Positions 34,505 to 47,030 are shown, counted from the stretch's first letter. The stretch is DNA of 64,000 bases from Segatella copri (GCF_015074785.1 NZ_CP042464.1:3387501-3451500), one strand, 5' to 3'. Numbers and translations are program-made. The notes: generated by a model not told the origin, from the letters alone.

Positions 34505-34536
34505 AGACTCCCCTCCTAAGGGAGTGGGAGTCTTTC
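34505..34536 (+). terminator. Hairpin after tuf
   Basis: AGACTCCC (34505-34512) pairs with GGGAGTCT (34526-34533), followed by a short TTTCT. It may reduce but need not stop transcription into tRNA-Trp-secE-nusG. Confidence 0.65.
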
Positions 34537-34537
34537 T

Positions 34538-34610
34538 ACGGGTTTAGCTCAGTTGGTAGAGCACTGGTCTCCAAAACCAGGTGTCGAGGGTTCGAGCCCT
34601 TCAACCCGTG
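34538..34610 (+). tRNA. tRNA-Trp (anticodon CCA)
   Basis: Acceptor ACGGGTT pairs with AACCCGT. The anticodon stem-loop CTGGT-CTCCAAA-ACCAG gives CCA. It lies between tuf and secE, a position found in many bacteria. Confidence 0.94.
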
Positions 34611-34626
34611 CTAAATAGAAGATAAT

Positions 34627-34815
34627 ATGAATAAAATAGTAAATTATTGCAAGGCATGTTACGATGAACTTGCGCATAAGACTACTTGGCCATCACGTGC
34701 CGAACTTACTCATAGTGCAATGGTTGTATTATCTGCTTCCCTAGTCATTGCACTTGTTGTGTTCGCGATGGATTCTATTTTCAAAGCCTTTATGGGTGTA
34801 GTTTATCCAGGTTAA
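34627..34815 (+). CDS. secE: Preprotein translocase subunit SecE
   Basis: The 62-residue protein is the short SecE form: an amphipathic helix with KTTWPSRAEL (the conserved TWPSR/K motif) and one membrane segment (about 31-52, MVVLSASLVIALVVFAMD). It clamps SecY. It lies 12 bp before nusG. Confidence 0.95.
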   Translation: MNKIVNYCKACYDELAHKTTWPSRAELTHSAMVVLSASLVIALVVFAMDSIFKAFMGVVYPG

Positions 34816-34827
34816 TTTTTTAAGGAA

Positions 34828-35370
34828 ATGGCAGACGCAGGAAATAAATGGTATGTGCTTAAAGCCGTTAGTGGTAAAGAGGCTAAGGTGAAAGAATACA
34901 TCGAAGCTGAAATGAAGCACAATGACTTACTAGCAGCAAATGTTTCTCAGGTGTTGATACCAGTTGAGAAGCATGCAACTGTGCGTAATGGAAAGAGAGT
35001 CGTTAAAGAAAAGGTCTCTCTTCCAGGTTATGTTTTTGTGGAGGCCAAACTGAAGGGTGATGTAGCGCATACGTTGCGTTTCCTCCCTAATGTTTTGGGT
35101 TTCCTTGGAGGTTTGGATGAACCAACACCAGTTCCACAGCGCGATATCAATCGTATGCTGGGTTCTGCTGAGGAGACTGAGTTTGAGGAGAATCTTGATT
35201 GTCCTTACTTGGTTAATGATACCGTTAAGGTTATGGAAGGTCCATTCAGTGGTTTCAGCGGAATCGTTGAAGAGGTTAATGCTGAAAAGCATAAGCTGAA
35301 AGTTACGGTTAAGATCTTCGGACGTAAAACTCCGTTGGAATTAGGTTTTATGCAAGTAGAAAAGGAATAG
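34828..35370 (+). CDS. nusG: Transcription termination/antitermination factor NusG
   Basis: The 180-residue protein has the NGN domain (WYVLKAVSGKEAKVKEYIE; LPGYVFVEAKL) and a C-terminal KOW domain (VKVMEGPFSGFSGIVEEVN). It links RNA polymerase with Rho or ribosomes. Both domains look complete. Confidence 0.95.
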   Translation: MADAGNKWYVLKAVSGKEAKVKEYIEAEMKHNDLLAANVSQVLIPVEKHATVRNGKRVVKEKVSLPGYVFVEAKLKGDVAHTLRFLPNVLGFLGGLDEPTPVPQRDINRMLGSAEETEFEENLDCPYLVNDTVKVMEGPFSGFSGIVEEVNAEKHKLKVTVKIFGRKTPLELGFMQVEKE

Positions 35371-35428
35371 GATTCTGTTACGAGATTGTTATTCCTTATA
35401 AGTTTCAATTTTAAATATTAACAAAGAA

Positions 35429-35869
35429 ATGGCTAAAGAAGTTGCTGGATTAATCAAATTACAGATTAAAGGTGGCGCTGCGAATCCTTCACCTCCAGTA
35501 GGACCTGCATTGGGTTCTAAGGGTATTAATATTATGGGATTCTGCAAGGAATTCAACGCCCGTACCCAGGACAAAGCAGGTAAAGTGTTGCCAGTAGTTA
35601 TTACTTATTATACTGACAAGTCTTTTGATTTTATTATCAAGACTCCACCTGCTGCAGTTCAATTGAAAGAGGCTGCCAAAATCAAGTCAGGTTCTGCTCA
35701 GCCTAATCGTCAGAAGGTTGCTTCTCTTACTTGGGATCAGGTAAAGGTAATCGCTGAGGATAAGATGAAGGACTTGAACTGCTTTACTGTAGAATCAGCT
35801 ATGAAGCTCATCGCTGGTACTGCAAGAAGTATGGGTATTACTGTAAAAGGGGACTTCCCTGGTAAATAA
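35429..35869 (+). CDS. rplK: Ribosomal protein uL11
   Basis: The 146-residue protein shows the start [27 protein letters not shown] with the proline-rich thiostrepton-site motif and the C-terminal rRNA-binding domain ([10 protein letters not shown]). L11 forms the GTPase-associated centre with L10 and L12. It leads rplKAJL. Confidence 0.96.
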   Translation: MAKEVAGLIKLQIKGGAANPSPPVGPALGSKGINIMGFCKEFNARTQDKAGKVLPVVITYYTDKSFDFIIKTPPAAVQLKEAAKIKSGSAQPNRQKVASLTWDQVKVIAEDKMKDLNCFTVESAMKLIAGTARSMGITVKGDFPGK

Positions 35870-35890
35870 TTTAAAACTTCAATTAGAAAA

Positions 35891-36583
35891 ATGAGTAAAC
35901 TGACAAAAAATCAAAAATCAGTAGCTGATAAGGTTGAAGCAGGGAAGGCATACACATTGAAGGAGGCTTCAGAGTTGGTTAAGGAAATTACTACTACCAA
36001 GTTTGATGCATCTCTTGATATTGATGTACGCTTAGGTGTTGATCCACGTAAGGCTAACCAGATGGTTCGTGGCGTTGTTTCATTGCCAAACGGAACAGGT
36101 AAGGTTACTCGTGTGCTCGCACTCTGTACTCCTGATCAGGAAGCTGCTGCTAAGGAAGCAGGCGCTGATTATGTAGGTCTTGACGAATACGTTGAGAAGA
36201 TTAAGGGTGGTTGGACAGATATTGATGTCATCATCACAATGCCTTCTTGTATGGGTAAGATTGGTCCTTTGGGTCGTGTACTCGGTCCTCGTGGTTTGAT
36301 GCCTAACCCTAAGAGTGGCACTGTAACTATGGATGTTGCTAAGGCAGTAAAGGAAGTTAAGCAAGGTAAGATTGACTTTAAGGTTGATAAGGCTGGTATT
36401 ATCCATACTTCAATCGGTAAGGTTAGCATGACTCCTGAGCAGATCTATGGAAATGCTAAGGAGTTCATCAACACAGTTATCAAGCTGAAGCCTGCTGCTG
36501 CTAAAGGTACATATATCAAGAGTATCTTTATTTCTAGCACTATGAGTAAGGGTATCAAGATTGATCCTAAATCAGTTGAATAA
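35891..36583 (+). CDS. rplA: Ribosomal protein uL1
   Basis: The 230-residue protein is full length, with [24 protein letters not shown] and [22 protein letters not shown]1 forms the mobile stalk at the E site and in many bacteria represses the rplKA mRNA. It begins 21 bp after rplK. Confidence 0.96.
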   Translation: MSKLTKNQKSVADKVEAGKAYTLKEASELVKEITTTKFDASLDIDVRLGVDPRKANQMVRGVVSLPNGTGKVTRVLALCTPDQEAAAKEAGADYVGLDEYVEKIKGGWTDIDVIITMPSCMGKIGPLGRVLGPRGLMPNPKSGTVTMDVAKAVKEVKQGKIDFKVDKAGIIHTSIGKVSMTPEQIYGNAKEFINTVIKLKPAAAKGTYIKSIFISSTMSKGIKIDPKSVE

Positions 36584-36601
36584 CTCTAAAAGTTTTGTAA
36601 A

Positions 36602-37120
36602 ATGAAGAAAGAAGTTAAAGATACTATTATCGCTGAACTTGGACAGAAGTTGCTGGAGTTTCCTCATTTCTATCTTGTAGATGTTACAGGATTGAATGCA
36701 GAGAAGACAAGCGCACTCCGTCGTAAGTGCTTCCAGAGCGAGATTAAGATGGTTGTTGTTAAGAATTCCTTGCTTCACAAGGCTTTCGAGGCTTCAGATA
36801 TCGATTTCTCTGAGCTCTATGGCTGCTTGAAGGGTACTACTGCTGTAATGTTTGCTAATACAGCTAATGTACCAGCTAAGTTGTTGAAGGAATATGACAA
36901 GGAAGATGTTCCAACATTGAAGGCTGCTTATGCAGAGGAAAGCTTCTACGTTGGCGCAGACAAACTTGCAGAGCTTTCAGCTCTCAAGAGCAAGAACGAA
37001 GTTATCGCAGAGATTGTTGCTTTGCTCCAGTCACCTGCAAAGAACGTTGTTTCAGCTCTTCAATCAGGAAGCAACACTATTCATGGTGTGCTTAAGACAT
37101 TGGGCGAGCGTCCTGAGTAA
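36602..37120 (+). CDS. rplJ: Ribosomal protein uL10
   Basis: The 172-residue protein anchors the L7/L12 stalk. The N-terminal rRNA-binding part (VDVTGLNAEKTSALRRKCF...VVKNSLLHKA) and the C-terminal helix for L12 are both present. Only 18 bp separate it from rplA, so there is no room for the long L10 leader known in some other phyla. Confidence 0.95.
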   Translation: MKKEVKDTIIAELGQKLLEFPHFYLVDVTGLNAEKTSALRRKCFQSEIKMVVVKNSLLHKAFEASDIDFSELYGCLKGTTAVMFANTANVPAKLLKEYDKEDVPTLKAAYAEESFYVGADKLAELSALKSKNEVIAEIVALLQSPAKNVVSALQSGSNTIHGVLKTLGERPE

Positions 37121-37176
37121 TCAATCACAATGTTATCATTAATTATAGTATAAACAAAAATAAAATTTAGAATAAA

Positions 37177-37554
37177 ATGGCAGATATCAAAGCTATTGCA
37201 GAAGAGTTAGTAAATCTTACTGTTAAGGAAGTTAATGAGTTGGCAACAGTCCTCAAGGACGAGTATGGTATTGAGCCTGCTGCTGCAGCTGTAGCTGTAG
37301 CTGCTGGTCCTGCTGCTGGTGGTGCAGCTGCAGCTGAGGAGAAGTCTACATTCGACGTAGTCCTCGCTGAGGTTGGTGGCGCTAAGCTCCAGGTTGTAAA
37401 GGCTGTTAAGGAGGCTTGTGGTCTCGGTTTGAAAGAGGCTAAGGATCTCGTAGACGGTGCTCCTTCTACAATCAAGGAAGGTGTAGCTAAGGACGAGGCT
37501 GAGAACCTTAAGAAGGCTATCGAAGAGGCTGGTGCTAAGGTAGAGCTCAAGTAA
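37177..37554 (+). CDS. rplL: Ribosomal protein bL12 (L7/L12)
   Basis: The 125-residue acidic protein has an N-terminal dimerisation domain, an alanine-rich hinge (about 30-50) and the C-terminal factor-binding domain ([27 protein letters not shown]). It recruits translation GTPases. It is followed by a hairpin before rpoB. Confidence 0.96.
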   Translation: MADIKAIAEELVNLTVKEVNELATVLKDEYGIEPAAAAVAVAAGPAAGGAAAAEEKSTFDVVLAEVGGAKLQVVKAVKEACGLGLKEAKDLVDGAPSTIKEGVAKDEAENLKKAIEEAGAKVELK

Positions 37555-37581
37555 TTAGAGTAATACATTTTTTATATAAAT

Positions 37582-37618
37582 GGTTAGGATTCTCCAAGTA
37601 GGTGAGTCCTAACCTTTT
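37582..37618 (+). terminator. Attenuator-like terminator between rplL and rpoB
   Basis: GGTTAGGATTC pairs with GAGTCCTAACC, followed by TTTTT. A partial terminator at this place also exists in E. coli and sets the ratio of ribosomal protein to polymerase. Confidence 0.75.
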
Positions 37619-37664
37619 TGTGTCTTTTATTATATTATTAATAAAACCCATTTAATAACTTCTA

Positions 37665-40600
37665 ATGGCTACAAAAATTGTTGATAACAGAGTAAATTTT
37701 GCCAGCGTGCATAATCCGTATCCATATCCGGATTTCCTCGATGTGCAGTTAAAGTCTTTCAAGGACTTCTTACAGTTGGATACTCCGCCTGAGGAACGCA
37801 AGAATGACGGTTTGTATAAGGTGTTCTCTGAGAACTTCCCTATTACCGATACACGTAACAATTTCGTTCTTGAGTTCTTGGATTACTATATCGACCCTCC
37901 TCGCTATTCTATTGATGAGTGCCTGGAGCGTGGTCTTACATATAGCGTACCTTTGAAGGCTAAGATGAAACTGTATTGTACTGATCCTGATCATGAGGAT
38001 TTCGGTACATTTATTCAGGATGTGTTCCTTGGTACTATCCCATATATGACCGATAATGGTACTTTCGTGATTAATGGTGCTGAGCGTGTTGTTGTTTCTC
38101 AGCTTCATCGCTCTCCTGGTGTGTTCTTTAGCCAGGGTGTTCATGCAAATGGTACCATGCTTTATTCTGCTCGTATCATTCCTTTCAAGGGAAGCTGGAT
38201 TGAATTTGCAACTGACATTAACAATGTAATGTATGCATATATCGATCGTAAGAAGAAGTTGCCTGTAACCACATTGTTGCGTGCTATTGGTTACGAACAG
38301 GATAAGGATATTCTTCAGATTTTTGATCTCGCCGAGGAGGTGAAGGTTAACAAGAAGAATATGAAGGCTGCTATTGGTCGTAAGCTTGCTGCTCGTGTTT
38401 TGAAGAGTTGGAATGAGGACTTCGTTGATGAGGATACTGGTGAAGTAGTATCTATCGAGCGTAATGAAGTAATCATGGAGCGTGAGACTGAACTTACTGC
38501 TGATAATATTGAGGAGATTGTTGAGAGTGGAGCGCAGACTGTTCTTCTTCATAAGGATGAGGAAGCTGCCAACAAGTTTACTATTATCTTCAATACTTTG
38601 GCAAAGGATCCAAGTAACTCTGAGAAGGAAGCTGTTAACTATATCTATCGTCAGTTGCGTAATGCTGATCCTGCAGATGACGCAAGTGCACGTGAGGTTT
38701 TCCAAAACCTGTTCTTCTCGGATAAGCGTTATGATCTGGGTGAGGTAGGTCGTTATCGTATCAATAAGAAATTGAATCTTGATACTGACATTGATGTTCG
38801 TGTCTTGACTAAGGAAGATATTATTGAGATTATTAAATATCTTATTCAGCTGATTAACTCTAGTGCAACAGTTGACGATATCGACCACTTGTCTAATCGT
38901 CGTGTTCGTACTGTAGGTGAGCAGTTGGCTAACCAGTTCTCTATTGGTTTGGCACGTATGACCCGTACTATCCGTGAACGTATGAATGTTCGCGACAATG
39001 AGGTGTTTACTCCAACAGATTTGATTAATGCTAAGACAATCTCTAGTGTTATCAATTCTTTCTTTGGAACTAATCCATTGTCACAGTTCATGGACCAGAC
39101 TAACCCTCTGGCTGAGGTAACTCATAAACGTCGTCTTTCTGCCTTAGGTCCTGGTGGTTTGTCTCGTGAGCGTGCCGGTTTCGAGGTTCGTGACGTACAT
39201 TATACACACTATGGTCGTCTTTGCCCTATTGAGAGTCCTGAAGGTCCAAACATCGGTTTGATTTCTTCTCTCTGTATGTATGCAAAGATTAATGATCTTG
39301 GTTTTATTGTTACTCCTTACCGTAAGGTGAATGATAGCAAGGTCGATATGGCTAATGAGGATGTTGTATACTTGACTGCTGAGGATGAAGAGTCTAAGAT
39401 TATCGGTCAGGGTAATGCGCCTTTGACTGTTGATGGTTCTTTCATTCGTGATGTAGTAAAGTGTCGTCAGGATGCTGATTATCCTGTTGTAGGTCCGGAT
39501 CAAGTTGATTATGTTGACGTCTCTCCACAGCAGATTGCTTCTGTATCCGCAGGTTTGATTCCATTCTTGGAGCATGATGATGGTCACCGTGCGTTGATGG
39601 GATGTAACATGATGCGTCAGGCTGTACCATTGCTTCATAATGATGCACCAATAGTTGGTACTGGTCTTGAGAAGCAAGTTTGTGAGGATTCACGTACTAT
39701 GGTTACTGCAGAAGGTGAGGGCGTTATCGAATATGTTGATGCTACAACTATCCGCATCCTTTACGATCGCACAGAAGACGATGAGTTTGTAAGTTTCGAA
39801 CCTGCTTTGAAGGAGTATCGTATTCCTAAGTTCCGTCGTACCAACCAGAATATGACCATCGACTTGCGTCCTATCTGTAATAAGGGACAGCGTGTAAAGA
39901 AGGGTGATATCCTGACAGAAGGTTATGCAACAGAAAATGGTGAGTTGGCTTTGGGCCGTAACTTGCTTGTTGCTTATATTCCTTGGAAGGGTTATAACTA
40001 CGAGGATGCTGTCGTTATCTCTGAACGTATGGTTCGTGAAGACGTATTGACATCTGTACATGTTGACGAATATTCTCTTGATGTCCGTGAAACTAAGCGT
40101 GGCGTAGAGGAGTTCACATCTGATATTCCTAATGTCAGCGAGGAAGCTACTAAGGATCTTGATGATAATGGTATCGTACGTGTTGGTGCTAGAATTGAGC
40201 CAGGTGATATCATGATAGGTAAGATTTCGCCTAAGGGTGAAAGTGATCCGTCACCAGAGGAGAAGTTGCTTCGCGCTATCTTTGGTGATAAGGCTGGTGA
40301 TGTGAAGGATTCTTCATTGAAGGCAAATCCATCATTGAGTGGTGTCGTTATTGACAAGAAGTTGTTCTCTCGTGCTATCAAGACCCGTGAGTCAAAGAAG
40401 CAGGATAAGATTATTCTTGCTAAGATTGATGAGGAGTATGAGGCAAAGGGCGATGACTTGAAGGATATCCTCGTAGACAAGTTACTTACGCTTACAGAAG
40501 GTATGACTTCTGAGGGCGTTAAGGATTATTCAGGTGCTGAGATTATTACCAAGGGCAGTACCTTTACTGCTACAGCCTTGAAGAATTTGGAGTATGATGG

Positions 40601-41477
40601 TGTTCAGTCTAATAAGTGGACTAAGGATGAGCATACCAATGGCTTGATTCAGAGACTTATTATGAACTATATCCGCAAGTATAAGCAACTTGATGCTGAA
40701 TTAAAGCGTCGTAAGTTTGCTATCACTATTGGTGATGAACTTCCATCAGGTATTCTTCAGATGGCTAAGGTATATATTGCTAAGAAGCGTAAGATCCAGG
40801 TTGGTGATAAACTTGCCGGTCGTCATGGTAATAAGGGTATTGTGTCTAAGGTAGTTCGTTTGGAGGATATGCCATTTATGGCTGACGGTCGTCCTGTTGA
40901 TATGGTATTGAATCCATTGGGTGTGCCTTCACGTATGAACCTTGGTCAGATCTTCGAGTGTATCTTGGGTGCTGCAGGTAAAAAGTTGGGTGTAAAGTTT
41001 GCTACTCCTATCTTTGATGGTGCTAAATTGGATGATCTCTCTGAATGGACAGATAAGGCAGGCTTGCCACGTTTCTGCTCAACTTACCTTTATGATGGTG
41101 AGACTGGAGAGCAGTTTGACCAGCCAGCTACTGTTGGTATGACTTACTTCTTGAAGTTAGGTCATATGGTTGAGGATAAGATGCACGCTCGTTCTATCGG
41201 TCCATACTCTTTGATTACACAACAGCCACTTGGTGGTAAAGCACAGTTTGGTGGTCAGCGATTCGGAGAGATGGAGGTCTGGGCTATCGAGGCATTTGGT
41301 GCAAGCCACGTTTTGCAGGAGATCCTGACTGTTAAGTCAGATGATGTTGTAGGACGTAGCAAGGCATACGAAGCAATCGTAAAGGGCGATCCAATGCCAA
41401 CTCCTGGTATTCCTGAGTCACTTAACGTATTGCTCCATGAGCTTCGTGGCCTTGGTTTGAGCATCAAACTTGATTAA
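37665..41477 (+). CDS. rpoB: RNA polymerase beta subunit
   Basis: The 1270-residue subunit contains the rifampicin pocket: [11 protein letters not shown] and [14 protein letters not shown] carry the usual wild-type residues (Asp, His, Ser). Further conserved blocks are [46 protein letters not shown] and the C-terminal [12 protein letters not shown]. Length is usual for the phylum. It is followed by rpoC after 31 bp. Confidence 0.97.
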   Translation: MATKIVDNRVNFASVHNPYPYPDFLDVQLKSFKDFLQLDTPPEERKNDGLYKVFSENFPITDTRNNFVLEFLDYYIDPPRYSIDECLERGLTYSVPLKAKMKLYCTDPDHEDFGTFIQDVFLGTIPYMTDNGTFVINGAERVVVSQLHRSPGVFFSQGVHANGTMLYSARIIPFKGSWIEFATDINNVMYAYIDRKKKLPVTTLLRAIGYEQDKDILQIFDLAEEVKVNKKNMKAAIGRKLAARVLKSWNEDFVDEDTGEVVSIERNEVIMERETELTADNIEEIVESGAQTVLLHKDEEAANKFTIIFNTLAKDPSNSEKEAVNYIYRQLRNADPADDASAREVFQNLFFSDKRYDLGEVGRYRINKKLNLDTDIDVRVLTKEDIIEIIKYLIQLINSSATVDDIDHLSNRRVRTVGEQLANQFSIGLARMTRTIRERMNVRDNEVFTPTDLINAKTISSVINSFFGTNPLSQFMDQTNPLAEVTHKRRLSALGPGGLSRERAGFEVRDVHYTHYGRLCPIESPEGPNIGLISSLCMYAKINDLGFIVTPYRKVNDSKVDMANEDVVYLTAEDEESKIIGQGNAPLTVDGSFIRDVVKCRQDADYPVVGPDQVDYVDVSPQQIASVSAGLIPFLEHDDGHRALMGCNMMRQAVPLLHNDAPIVGTGLEKQVCEDSRTMVTAEGEGVIEYVDATTIRILYDRTEDDEFVSFEPALKEYRIPKFRRTNQNMTIDLRPICNKGQRVKKGDILTEGYATENGELALGRNLLVAYIPWKGYNYEDAVVISERMVREDVLTSVHVDEYSLDVRETKRGVEEFTSDIPNVSEEATKDLDDNGIVRVGARIEPGDIMIGKISPKGESDPSPEEKLLRAIFGDKAGDVKDSSLKANPSLSGVVIDKKLFSRAIKTRESKKQDKIILAKIDEEYEAKGDDLKDILVDKLLTLTEGMTSEGVKDYSGAEIITKGSTFTATALKNLEYDGVQSNKWTKDEHTNGLIQRLIMNYIRKYKQLDAELKRRKFAITIGDELPSGILQMAKVYIAKKRKIQVGDKLAGRHGNKGIVSKVVRLEDMPFMADGRPVDMVLNPLGVPSRMNLGQIFECILGAAGKKLGVKFATPIFDGAKLDDLSEWTDKAGLPRFCSTYLYDGETGEQFDQPATVGMTYFLKLGHMVEDKMHARSIGPYSLITQQPLGGKAQFGGQRFGEMEVWAIEAFGASHVLQEILTVKSDDVVGRSKAYEAIVKGDPMPTPGIPESLNVLLHELRGLGLSIKLD

Positions 41478-41508
41478 TTTTGAGAACCCCTAATTTATAT
41501 ATAGAAAC

Positions 41509-44500
41509 ATGGCTTTCAAAAAAGATACAAAGGTAAAGAATAATTTTACGAAGATTACCATCGGTCTCGCTTCGCCAGAGGAGATCTTGGAAAATTCGTA
41601 TGGTGAGGTTACTAAACCGGAAACCATTAATTATCGTACATATAAGCCGGAGCGTGATGGCTTGTTCTGCGAGCGTATTTTTGGTCCTACTAAGGACTAT
41701 GAATGCGCCTGCGGCAAGTACAAGCGTATCCGTTATAAGGGAATCGTCTGCGACCGATGCGGTGTAGAGGTTACAGAGAAGAAAGTTCGTCGTGAACGCT
41801 CTGGTCACATTGAGCTTGTCGTACCTGTTGCTCATATTTGGTATTTCCGTTCTCTTCCAAATAAGATTGGTTACCTTTTGGGTATGCCGACCAAGAAACT
41901 TGATGCTGTTATTTACTACGAGAAGTATGTAGTTATCCAGCCTGGTATTCTTGAGGGAAAGACTGATGCTGATGGTCTTGAATTGAACGGTTCTCACAAA
42001 CTTGATCTCTTGTCAGAAGATGAATATATGGCTCTTCTTGACCAGTATGATCCTAATGGTGACAATGAACTTTTGGACGATACGGACCCAAATAAGTTTA
42101 TAGCAAAAATGGGTGCTGAAGCAATTTATCAGTTGCTCCAGAATGTAGACCTTGACTCTTTGTCATACGAACTCCGCGATCGCGCAAATAACGATTCAAG
42201 TCAGCAGCGTAAAACTGAGGCTCTGAAGCGTCTGCAAGTTGTAGAAGGTTTCCGTGCTAGTAAAGGTATTAACAAGCCAGAATGGATGATCATGAAGATT
42301 ATTCCTGTTACTCCACCTGAGCTTCGTCCGTTGGTACCATTGGATGGTGGTCGTTTTGCAACATCAGACTTGAATGACCTCTATCGTCGTGTGATTATCC
42401 GTAACAACCGTTTGAAGAGATTGGTTGAGATCAAGGCTCCTGAGGTTATTCTCCGTAACGAGAAGCGTATGTTGCAGGAGGCTGTTGACAGCTTGTTCGA
42501 CAACTCACGCAAGAGTTCTGCTGTAAAGAGTGAGAGCAATCGTCCTTTGAAGTCACTCTCTGACTCTTTAAAGGGTAAGCAGGGTCGTTTCCGTCAGAAC
42601 TTGCTGGGTAAGCGTGTAGACTATTCTGCCCGTTCTGTAATCGTTGTAGGTCCAGAGTTGAAGATGGGTGAGTGTGGTCTTCCAAAACTGATGGCTGCAG
42701 AGCTTTACAAACCATTTATCATCCGTAAGTTGATAGAGCGTGGTATCGTAAAGACTGTAAAAAGTGCCAAGAAGATTGTTGATCGTCGCGAGCCAGTTAT
42801 CTGGGATATTCTTGAGAATGTAATGAAGGGTCATCCGGTTATGTTGAACCGTGCCCCTACGCTTCACCGACTCGGTATTCAGGCATTCCAGCCTAAGATG
42901 ATTGAGGGTAAGGCTATTCAGTTGCATCCATTGGCATGTACAGCGTTCAACGCCGACTTCGATGGTGACCAGATGGCTGTTCACCTTCCATTGAGCAATG
43001 AGGCTGTTTTGGAGGCTCAAATCCTGATGCTTCAGAGTCATAACATTCTCAACCCAGCTAATGGTGCGCCTATCACCGTTCCTTCTCAGGATATGGTGCT
43101 TGGTCTTTACTATATTACTAAGATTCGTCCAGGTGCAAAGGGTGAGGGCTTGACATTCTATGGTCCTGAAGAGGCATTGATTGCTCGTAACGAGGGTCGA
43201 TGTGATCTTCATGCTTTGATTAAGGTTGTAGTTGACGACTTGGTTGATGGTACAATCCAGAAACGAATGGTAGAAACTTCTGTTGGACGTGTCATCGTTA
43301 ATGGTATCATTCCAGATGAAGTTGGCTTCTTCAATGATGTGATTTCCAAGAAAACCCTCCGTGGTTTGATTTCTAATGTTATCAAGGCTGTTGGTATGGC
43401 TAAGGCTTGTGAATTCCTTGATGGAATCAAGAACTTAGGTTATCGTATGGCTTATGTCGCAGGATTGTCATTCAACCTTGGTGATATTATTATTCCACCA
43501 GAGAAGGAAGCTATTGTTGAGCGCGGTCGCAAGGAGGTTGAGGAAATTACCAATAACTATAATATGGGTTTCATCACCAACAAGGAACGATACAACCAGG
43601 TTATTGATGCGTGGACTCACGTAAATACAGATTTGGGTAATATCTTGATGAAGGAGATGACCGAAGCTGACCAGGGATTCAACGCAGTATACATGATGCT
43701 TGATTCCGGAGCCCGTGGTTCTAAGGATCAGATTAAGCAGTTGTCTGGTATGCGTGGTTTGATGGCTAAACCTCAGAAGGCTGGTGCAGAGGGCGCGCAG
43801 ATCATCGAGAACCCTATCCTTTCTAACTTTAAGGAGGGTATGTCTGTATTGGAGTACTTTATCGCTTCTCACGGTGCCCGTAAGGGTCTTGCTGATACCG
43901 CTATGAAGACTGCCGATGCCGGTTATTTGACTCGTCGTCTTGTAGACGTTTCTCACGATGTTATCATCACCGAAGAGGATTGTGGTACATTGCGTGGCTT
44001 GGTTTGTACAGCTTTAAAGAATGGCGATGAGATTATTTCATCTCTTTATGAGCGTATTCTGGGTCGTGTATCTGTACATGATGTTATTCATCCAACAACT
44101 GGTGAACTGATTGTCAAATCTGGTGAAGAAATCACCGAGGCTAAGGCAAAGGCTATAGATGAATCTCCTATCGAGAGTGTTGAAATTCGTTCTGTTCTCA
44201 CCTGTGAGAGCAAAAAGGGTGTCTGCATGAAGTGCTATGGCCGTAACTTGGCAACAGCCCGTATGGTACAGTTGGGTGAAGCCGTTGGTGTCATCGCTGC
44301 TCAAGCTATTGGTGAGCCAGGTACTCAGTTGACTCTCCGTACATTCCACGCCGGTGGTATTGCATCTAACGCTGCTGCCAATGCTAAGATTGCTGCGAAG
44401 AATAAGTCTCGTATCGAGTTTGACGAGTTGAGCACAGTACCATTTGTAGAGGAAGACGAGGAAGGCAACGATATCAAGTGCGAAAAGGTAGTAAGCCACT

Positions 44501-45843
44501 TGGCTGAAATCCGTTTCGTGGATCCTAATACAAACATCGTTCTTGCAACTTTGAATGTTCCTTACGGTTCTTCATTGTATCACAAGGAGGGTGAAATCGT
44601 AGAAAAGGATACTGTTATCGCCCGTTGGGATCCATTCAACGCCGTTATCGTCAGCCAGTATGCCGGTACATTGAAGTTCAATGACGTTCAGAAGGATCAG
44701 ACTTATCGTGCTGAGGTCGATGAGACTACAGGCTTGGAGGAGAAGATTATCACCGATTCCAAGAATAAGGCAATGGTTCCATCTTGTGATGTTATTGATG
44801 CTAATGGTGAAATCCTTGGTACATACAACTTCCCTGTAGGTGGTCACTTGGCTGTTGAGGATGGACAGACAATTAATACCGGTGAGGTTTTGGTTAAGAT
44901 TCCTCGTGCTGTAGGTGGTGCAGGTGATATCACTGGTGGTCTCCCTCGTGTAACTGAACTTCTTGAGGCTCGCAACCCTTCTAATCCTGCTGTTGTATCT
45001 GAAATCGATGGTGAGGTAACTATGGGTAAGGTAAAGCGTGGTAACCGTGAGATCATCGTAACATCTAAGACTGGCGATCAGAAGAAGTATCTTGTATCTC
45101 TTTCAAAGCAGATCTTGGTACAGGAACATGATGCTGTACGTGCTGGTACTCCTCTTTCTGATGGTAGTGTAACTCCTGGCGATATTCTCGCCATCATGGG
45201 TCCTACCGCTGTTCAGGAGTATATTGTTAACCAGATCCAGGACGTTTACCGTCTTCAGGGTGTGGCTATTAATGATAAGCATTTTGAGGTTGTGGTACGT
45301 CAGATGATGCGTAAGGTTCGTATTGACGATCCAGGTGATACTACCTTCTTGGAGCAAGAGTTGGTTGATAAACTTGACTTTGCAGAAGAGAATGATCGTA
45401 TCTGGGGTAAGAAGGTTGTTACTGACGGTGGTGATAGTGAAAGTCTCAAACCAGGTCAGATCATAACGGCTCGTAGATTGCGTGATGAGAATTCTGCATT
45501 GAAGCGTCGCGACTTGAAACTTGTACAGGTTCGTGATGCCGTATCTGCAACTTCTACACAGATCCTCCAGGGTATTACTCGTGCTGCTCTTGGTACTAAG
45601 AGCTTTATGAGTGCTGCATCATTCCAGGAAACTACTAAGGTTTTGAATGAGGCTGCTATCCGTGGTAAGGTTGATTACCTAGAGGGTATGAAGGAGAATG
45701 TAATCTGTGGTCACTTGATTCCTGCAGGTACTGGTCTTCGTCAGTGGGATAAGCTCATTGTAGGCTCTAAAGAAGAATATGAGCGTATGCAGGCTAATAA
45801 GAAAAATGTGCTCGACTATGCTGATTCTCCAATAGGAGAATAA
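41509..45843 (+). CDS. rpoC: RNA polymerase beta' subunit
   Basis: The 1444-residue subunit carries the N-terminal zinc site (CACGKYK...CDRCGVEV), the active-site [12 protein letters not shown] motif holding catalytic magnesium, the trigger-loop region and the second zinc site ([13 protein letters not shown]). The region after residue about 960 includes the usual Bacteroidota insert-like beta-strand part ([20 protein letters not shown]...). It ends at a strong terminator. Confidence 0.97.
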   Translation: MAFKKDTKVKNNFTKITIGLASPEEILENSYGEVTKPETINYRTYKPERDGLFCERIFGPTKDYECACGKYKRIRYKGIVCDRCGVEVTEKKVRRERSGHIELVVPVAHIWYFRSLPNKIGYLLGMPTKKLDAVIYYEKYVVIQPGILEGKTDADGLELNGSHKLDLLSEDEYMALLDQYDPNGDNELLDDTDPNKFIAKMGAEAIYQLLQNVDLDSLSYELRDRANNDSSQQRKTEALKRLQVVEGFRASKGINKPEWMIMKIIPVTPPELRPLVPLDGGRFATSDLNDLYRRVIIRNNRLKRLVEIKAPEVILRNEKRMLQEAVDSLFDNSRKSSAVKSESNRPLKSLSDSLKGKQGRFRQNLLGKRVDYSARSVIVVGPELKMGECGLPKLMAAELYKPFIIRKLIERGIVKTVKSAKKIVDRREPVIWDILENVMKGHPVMLNRAPTLHRLGIQAFQPKMIEGKAIQLHPLACTAFNADFDGDQMAVHLPLSNEAVLEAQILMLQSHNILNPANGAPITVPSQDMVLGLYYITKIRPGAKGEGLTFYGPEEALIARNEGRCDLHALIKVVVDDLVDGTIQKRMVETSVGRVIVNGIIPDEVGFFNDVISKKTLRGLISNVIKAVGMAKACEFLDGIKNLGYRMAYVAGLSFNLGDIIIPPEKEAIVERGRKEVEEITNNYNMGFITNKERYNQVIDAWTHVNTDLGNILMKEMTEADQGFNAVYMMLDSGARGSKDQIKQLSGMRGLMAKPQKAGAEGAQIIENPILSNFKEGMSVLEYFIASHGARKGLADTAMKTADAGYLTRRLVDVSHDVIITEEDCGTLRGLVCTALKNGDEIISSLYERILGRVSVHDVIHPTTGELIVKSGEEITEAKAKAIDESPIESVEIRSVLTCESKKGVCMKCYGRNLATARMVQLGEAVGVIAAQAIGEPGTQLTLRTFHAGGIASNAAANAKIAAKNKSRIEFDELSTVPFVEEDEEGNDIKCEKVVSHLAEIRFVDPNTNIVLATLNVPYGSSLYHKEGEIVEKDTVIARWDPFNAVIVSQYAGTLKFNDVQKDQTYRAEVDETTGLEEKIITDSKNKAMVPSCDVIDANGEILGTYNFPVGGHLAVEDGQTINTGEVLVKIPRAVGGAGDITGGLPRVTELLEARNPSNPAVVSEIDGEVTMGKVKRGNREIIVTSKTGDQKKYLVSLSKQILVQEHDAVRAGTPLSDGSVTPGDILAIMGPTAVQEYIVNQIQDVYRLQGVAINDKHFEVVVRQMMRKVRIDDPGDTTFLEQELVDKLDFAEENDRIWGKKVVTDGGDSESLKPGQIITARRLRDENSALKRRDLKLVQVRDAVSATSTQILQGITRAALGTKSFMSAASFQETTKVLNEAAIRGKVDYLEGMKENVICGHLIPAGTGLRQWDKLIVGSKEEYERMQANKKNVLDYADSPIGE

Positions 45844-45879
45844 TCGTAGAATAGAGTACTATATATAAATAGGTATAAT

Positions 45880-45915
45880 GAGGGTGCGTCATAAGTTTAT
45901 GGCGCACCCTTTTAT
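45880..45915 (+). terminator. Terminator of the rpoBC operon
   Basis: AGGGTGCGTCAT (45881-45892) pairs with ATGGCGCACCCT (45899-45910), followed by TTTT. Confidence 0.9.
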
Positions 45916-46005
45916 TATCTGTAACAGATGAAAAAAGAAAATAATAAGGATTTCCCCCTTCTGTTGTCTTATGATGTTTTTTTTTGAAAAATATGTGGCA
46001 AATTA

Positions 46006-46037
46006 TTCGTCTTTTTCAGAAATAATGTGTAAATTTG
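46006..46037 (+). promoter_or_regulatory. Probable promoter of the DUF3467 gene
   Basis: TAAATTTG (46030-46037) matches the -7; a weak -33, TTCG (46006-46009), lies 20 bp before it. The leader is about 40 nt. Confidence 0.6.
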
Positions 46038-46078
46038 CACTATCATTTAAAGTTTAATCCTATTAACTTAGTAAAATT

Positions 46079-46405
46079 ATGGAAGAAAATAAGAATAATC
46101 AACAGCAGCAGAATCAGTTCCAAATGGGCATCAGCCCTGAAGTAGCAGAGGGTACATACTCAAACTTGGCACTGATTACTCATTCTAGTTCAGACTTCAT
46201 CTTGGATTTTGCATGTGCACTTCCTGGCATGCCTGCACCTCAGATCAAGAGTCGTGTTATCATGGCACCTGAACATGCTAAGCGATTGCTCCAGGCATTG
46301 CAGAGCAATATTTATAACTACGAGCAGTCCTTCGGTAAAATTAAGTTGTCTGATGAGCAAGAACGTACAATCGCTCCATTCGGCATACCAAAGGGTGAGG
46401 CATAA
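46079..46405 (+). CDS. DUF3467 protein
   Basis: The 108-residue protein matches DUF3467: a Gln/Asn-rich start (EENKNNQQQQNQFQM), then EGTYSNLALITHSSSDFILDFACALPGMPAPQIKSRVIMAPEHAKRLL. The function is unknown. Its place between rpoC and rpsL is conserved in Bacteroidota. It has its own promoter and terminator-bounded unit. No membrane segment is seen. Confidence 0.88.
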   Translation: MEENKNNQQQQNQFQMGISPEVAEGTYSNLALITHSSSDFILDFACALPGMPAPQIKSRVIMAPEHAKRLLQALQSNIYNYEQSFGKIKLSDEQERTIAPFGIPKGEA

Positions 46406-46530
46406 TGTACTACAACATACATACTAAGACTAAATTCTCTGCTAAATACCGCTTTTTTCTTTATAATATTTGTTTTTAATGGTTATATAAAGTTAAAACT
46501 AGCCTTCGTTTTTTAAAAGTCTTCTTAATA

Positions 46531-46563
46531 TTTAGGTAGTTTGCCGAAAAAATCGTACCTTTG
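46531..46563 (+). promoter_or_regulatory. Promoter of the rpsL-rpsG-fusA operon
   Basis: TACCTTTG (46556-46563) is a full -7 match. TTTA (46531-46534) may serve as -33, with 21 bp spacing. GGTAGTTT starts at 46535, 21 bp before the -7, as at the rpsU and xerC promoters. Confidence 0.75.
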
Positions 46564-46649
46564 CACCCCGAAAAGGCTCTATAAAGTAGTGGCTTACATC
46601 GAAATAAGACAATAAATAAAAATAAATATATAAATTAAAAAGTAAAATT

Positions 46650-47030
46650 ATGCCTACTATTTCACAGTTAGTAAGAAAAGGCAGACGAGTTCTTGTAGAC
46701 AAGAGCAAGTCACCAGCTTTGGATTCTTGTCCTCAGCGTCGTGGTGTTTGTGTTCGTGTTTATACAACAACTCCTAAGAAGCCTAATTCAGCAATGCGTA
46801 AAGTTGCACGTGTACGTTTGACAAACTCAAAGGAAGTAAACTCTTATATTCCAGGAGAGGGTCACAACTTGCAGGAGCACTCAATTGTTTTGGTTCGCGG
46901 TGGTCGTGTAAAGGACCTTCCAGGTGTACGTTATCACATTGTCCGTGGTACACTTGATACTGCAGGTGTTGCAAATCGTACACAGCGTCGTTCTAAGTAC
47001 GGAGCTAAGCGTCCTAAGGCAAAGAAGTAA
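46650..47030 (+). CDS. rpsL: Ribosomal protein uS12
   Basis: The 126-residue decoding-centre protein contains [12 protein letters not shown] and [13 protein letters not shown]. The lysines changed in streptomycin-resistant mutants have wild-type identity here. It starts the str operon. Confidence 0.97.
   Translation: MPTISQLVRKGRRVLVDKSKSPALDSCPQRRGVCVRVYTTTPKKPNSAMRKVARVRLTNSKEVNSYIPGEGHNLQEHSIVLVRGGRVKDLPGVRYHIVRGTLDTAGVANRTQRRSKYGAKRPKAKK

Noticed and set aside
37770..38888. 372-codon open frame on the minus strand inside rpoB
   Set aside because: It is antisense to a complete, highly conserved gene; its composition reflects the codon pattern of rpoB, and it has no promoter or homology that I recognise. 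The same holds for other long antisense frames over rpoC, gltX and gldM.
38990..39180. Rifampicin-resistance changes in rpoB
   Set aside because: The central cluster ([20 protein letters not shown]) shows the usual sensitive-type residues.
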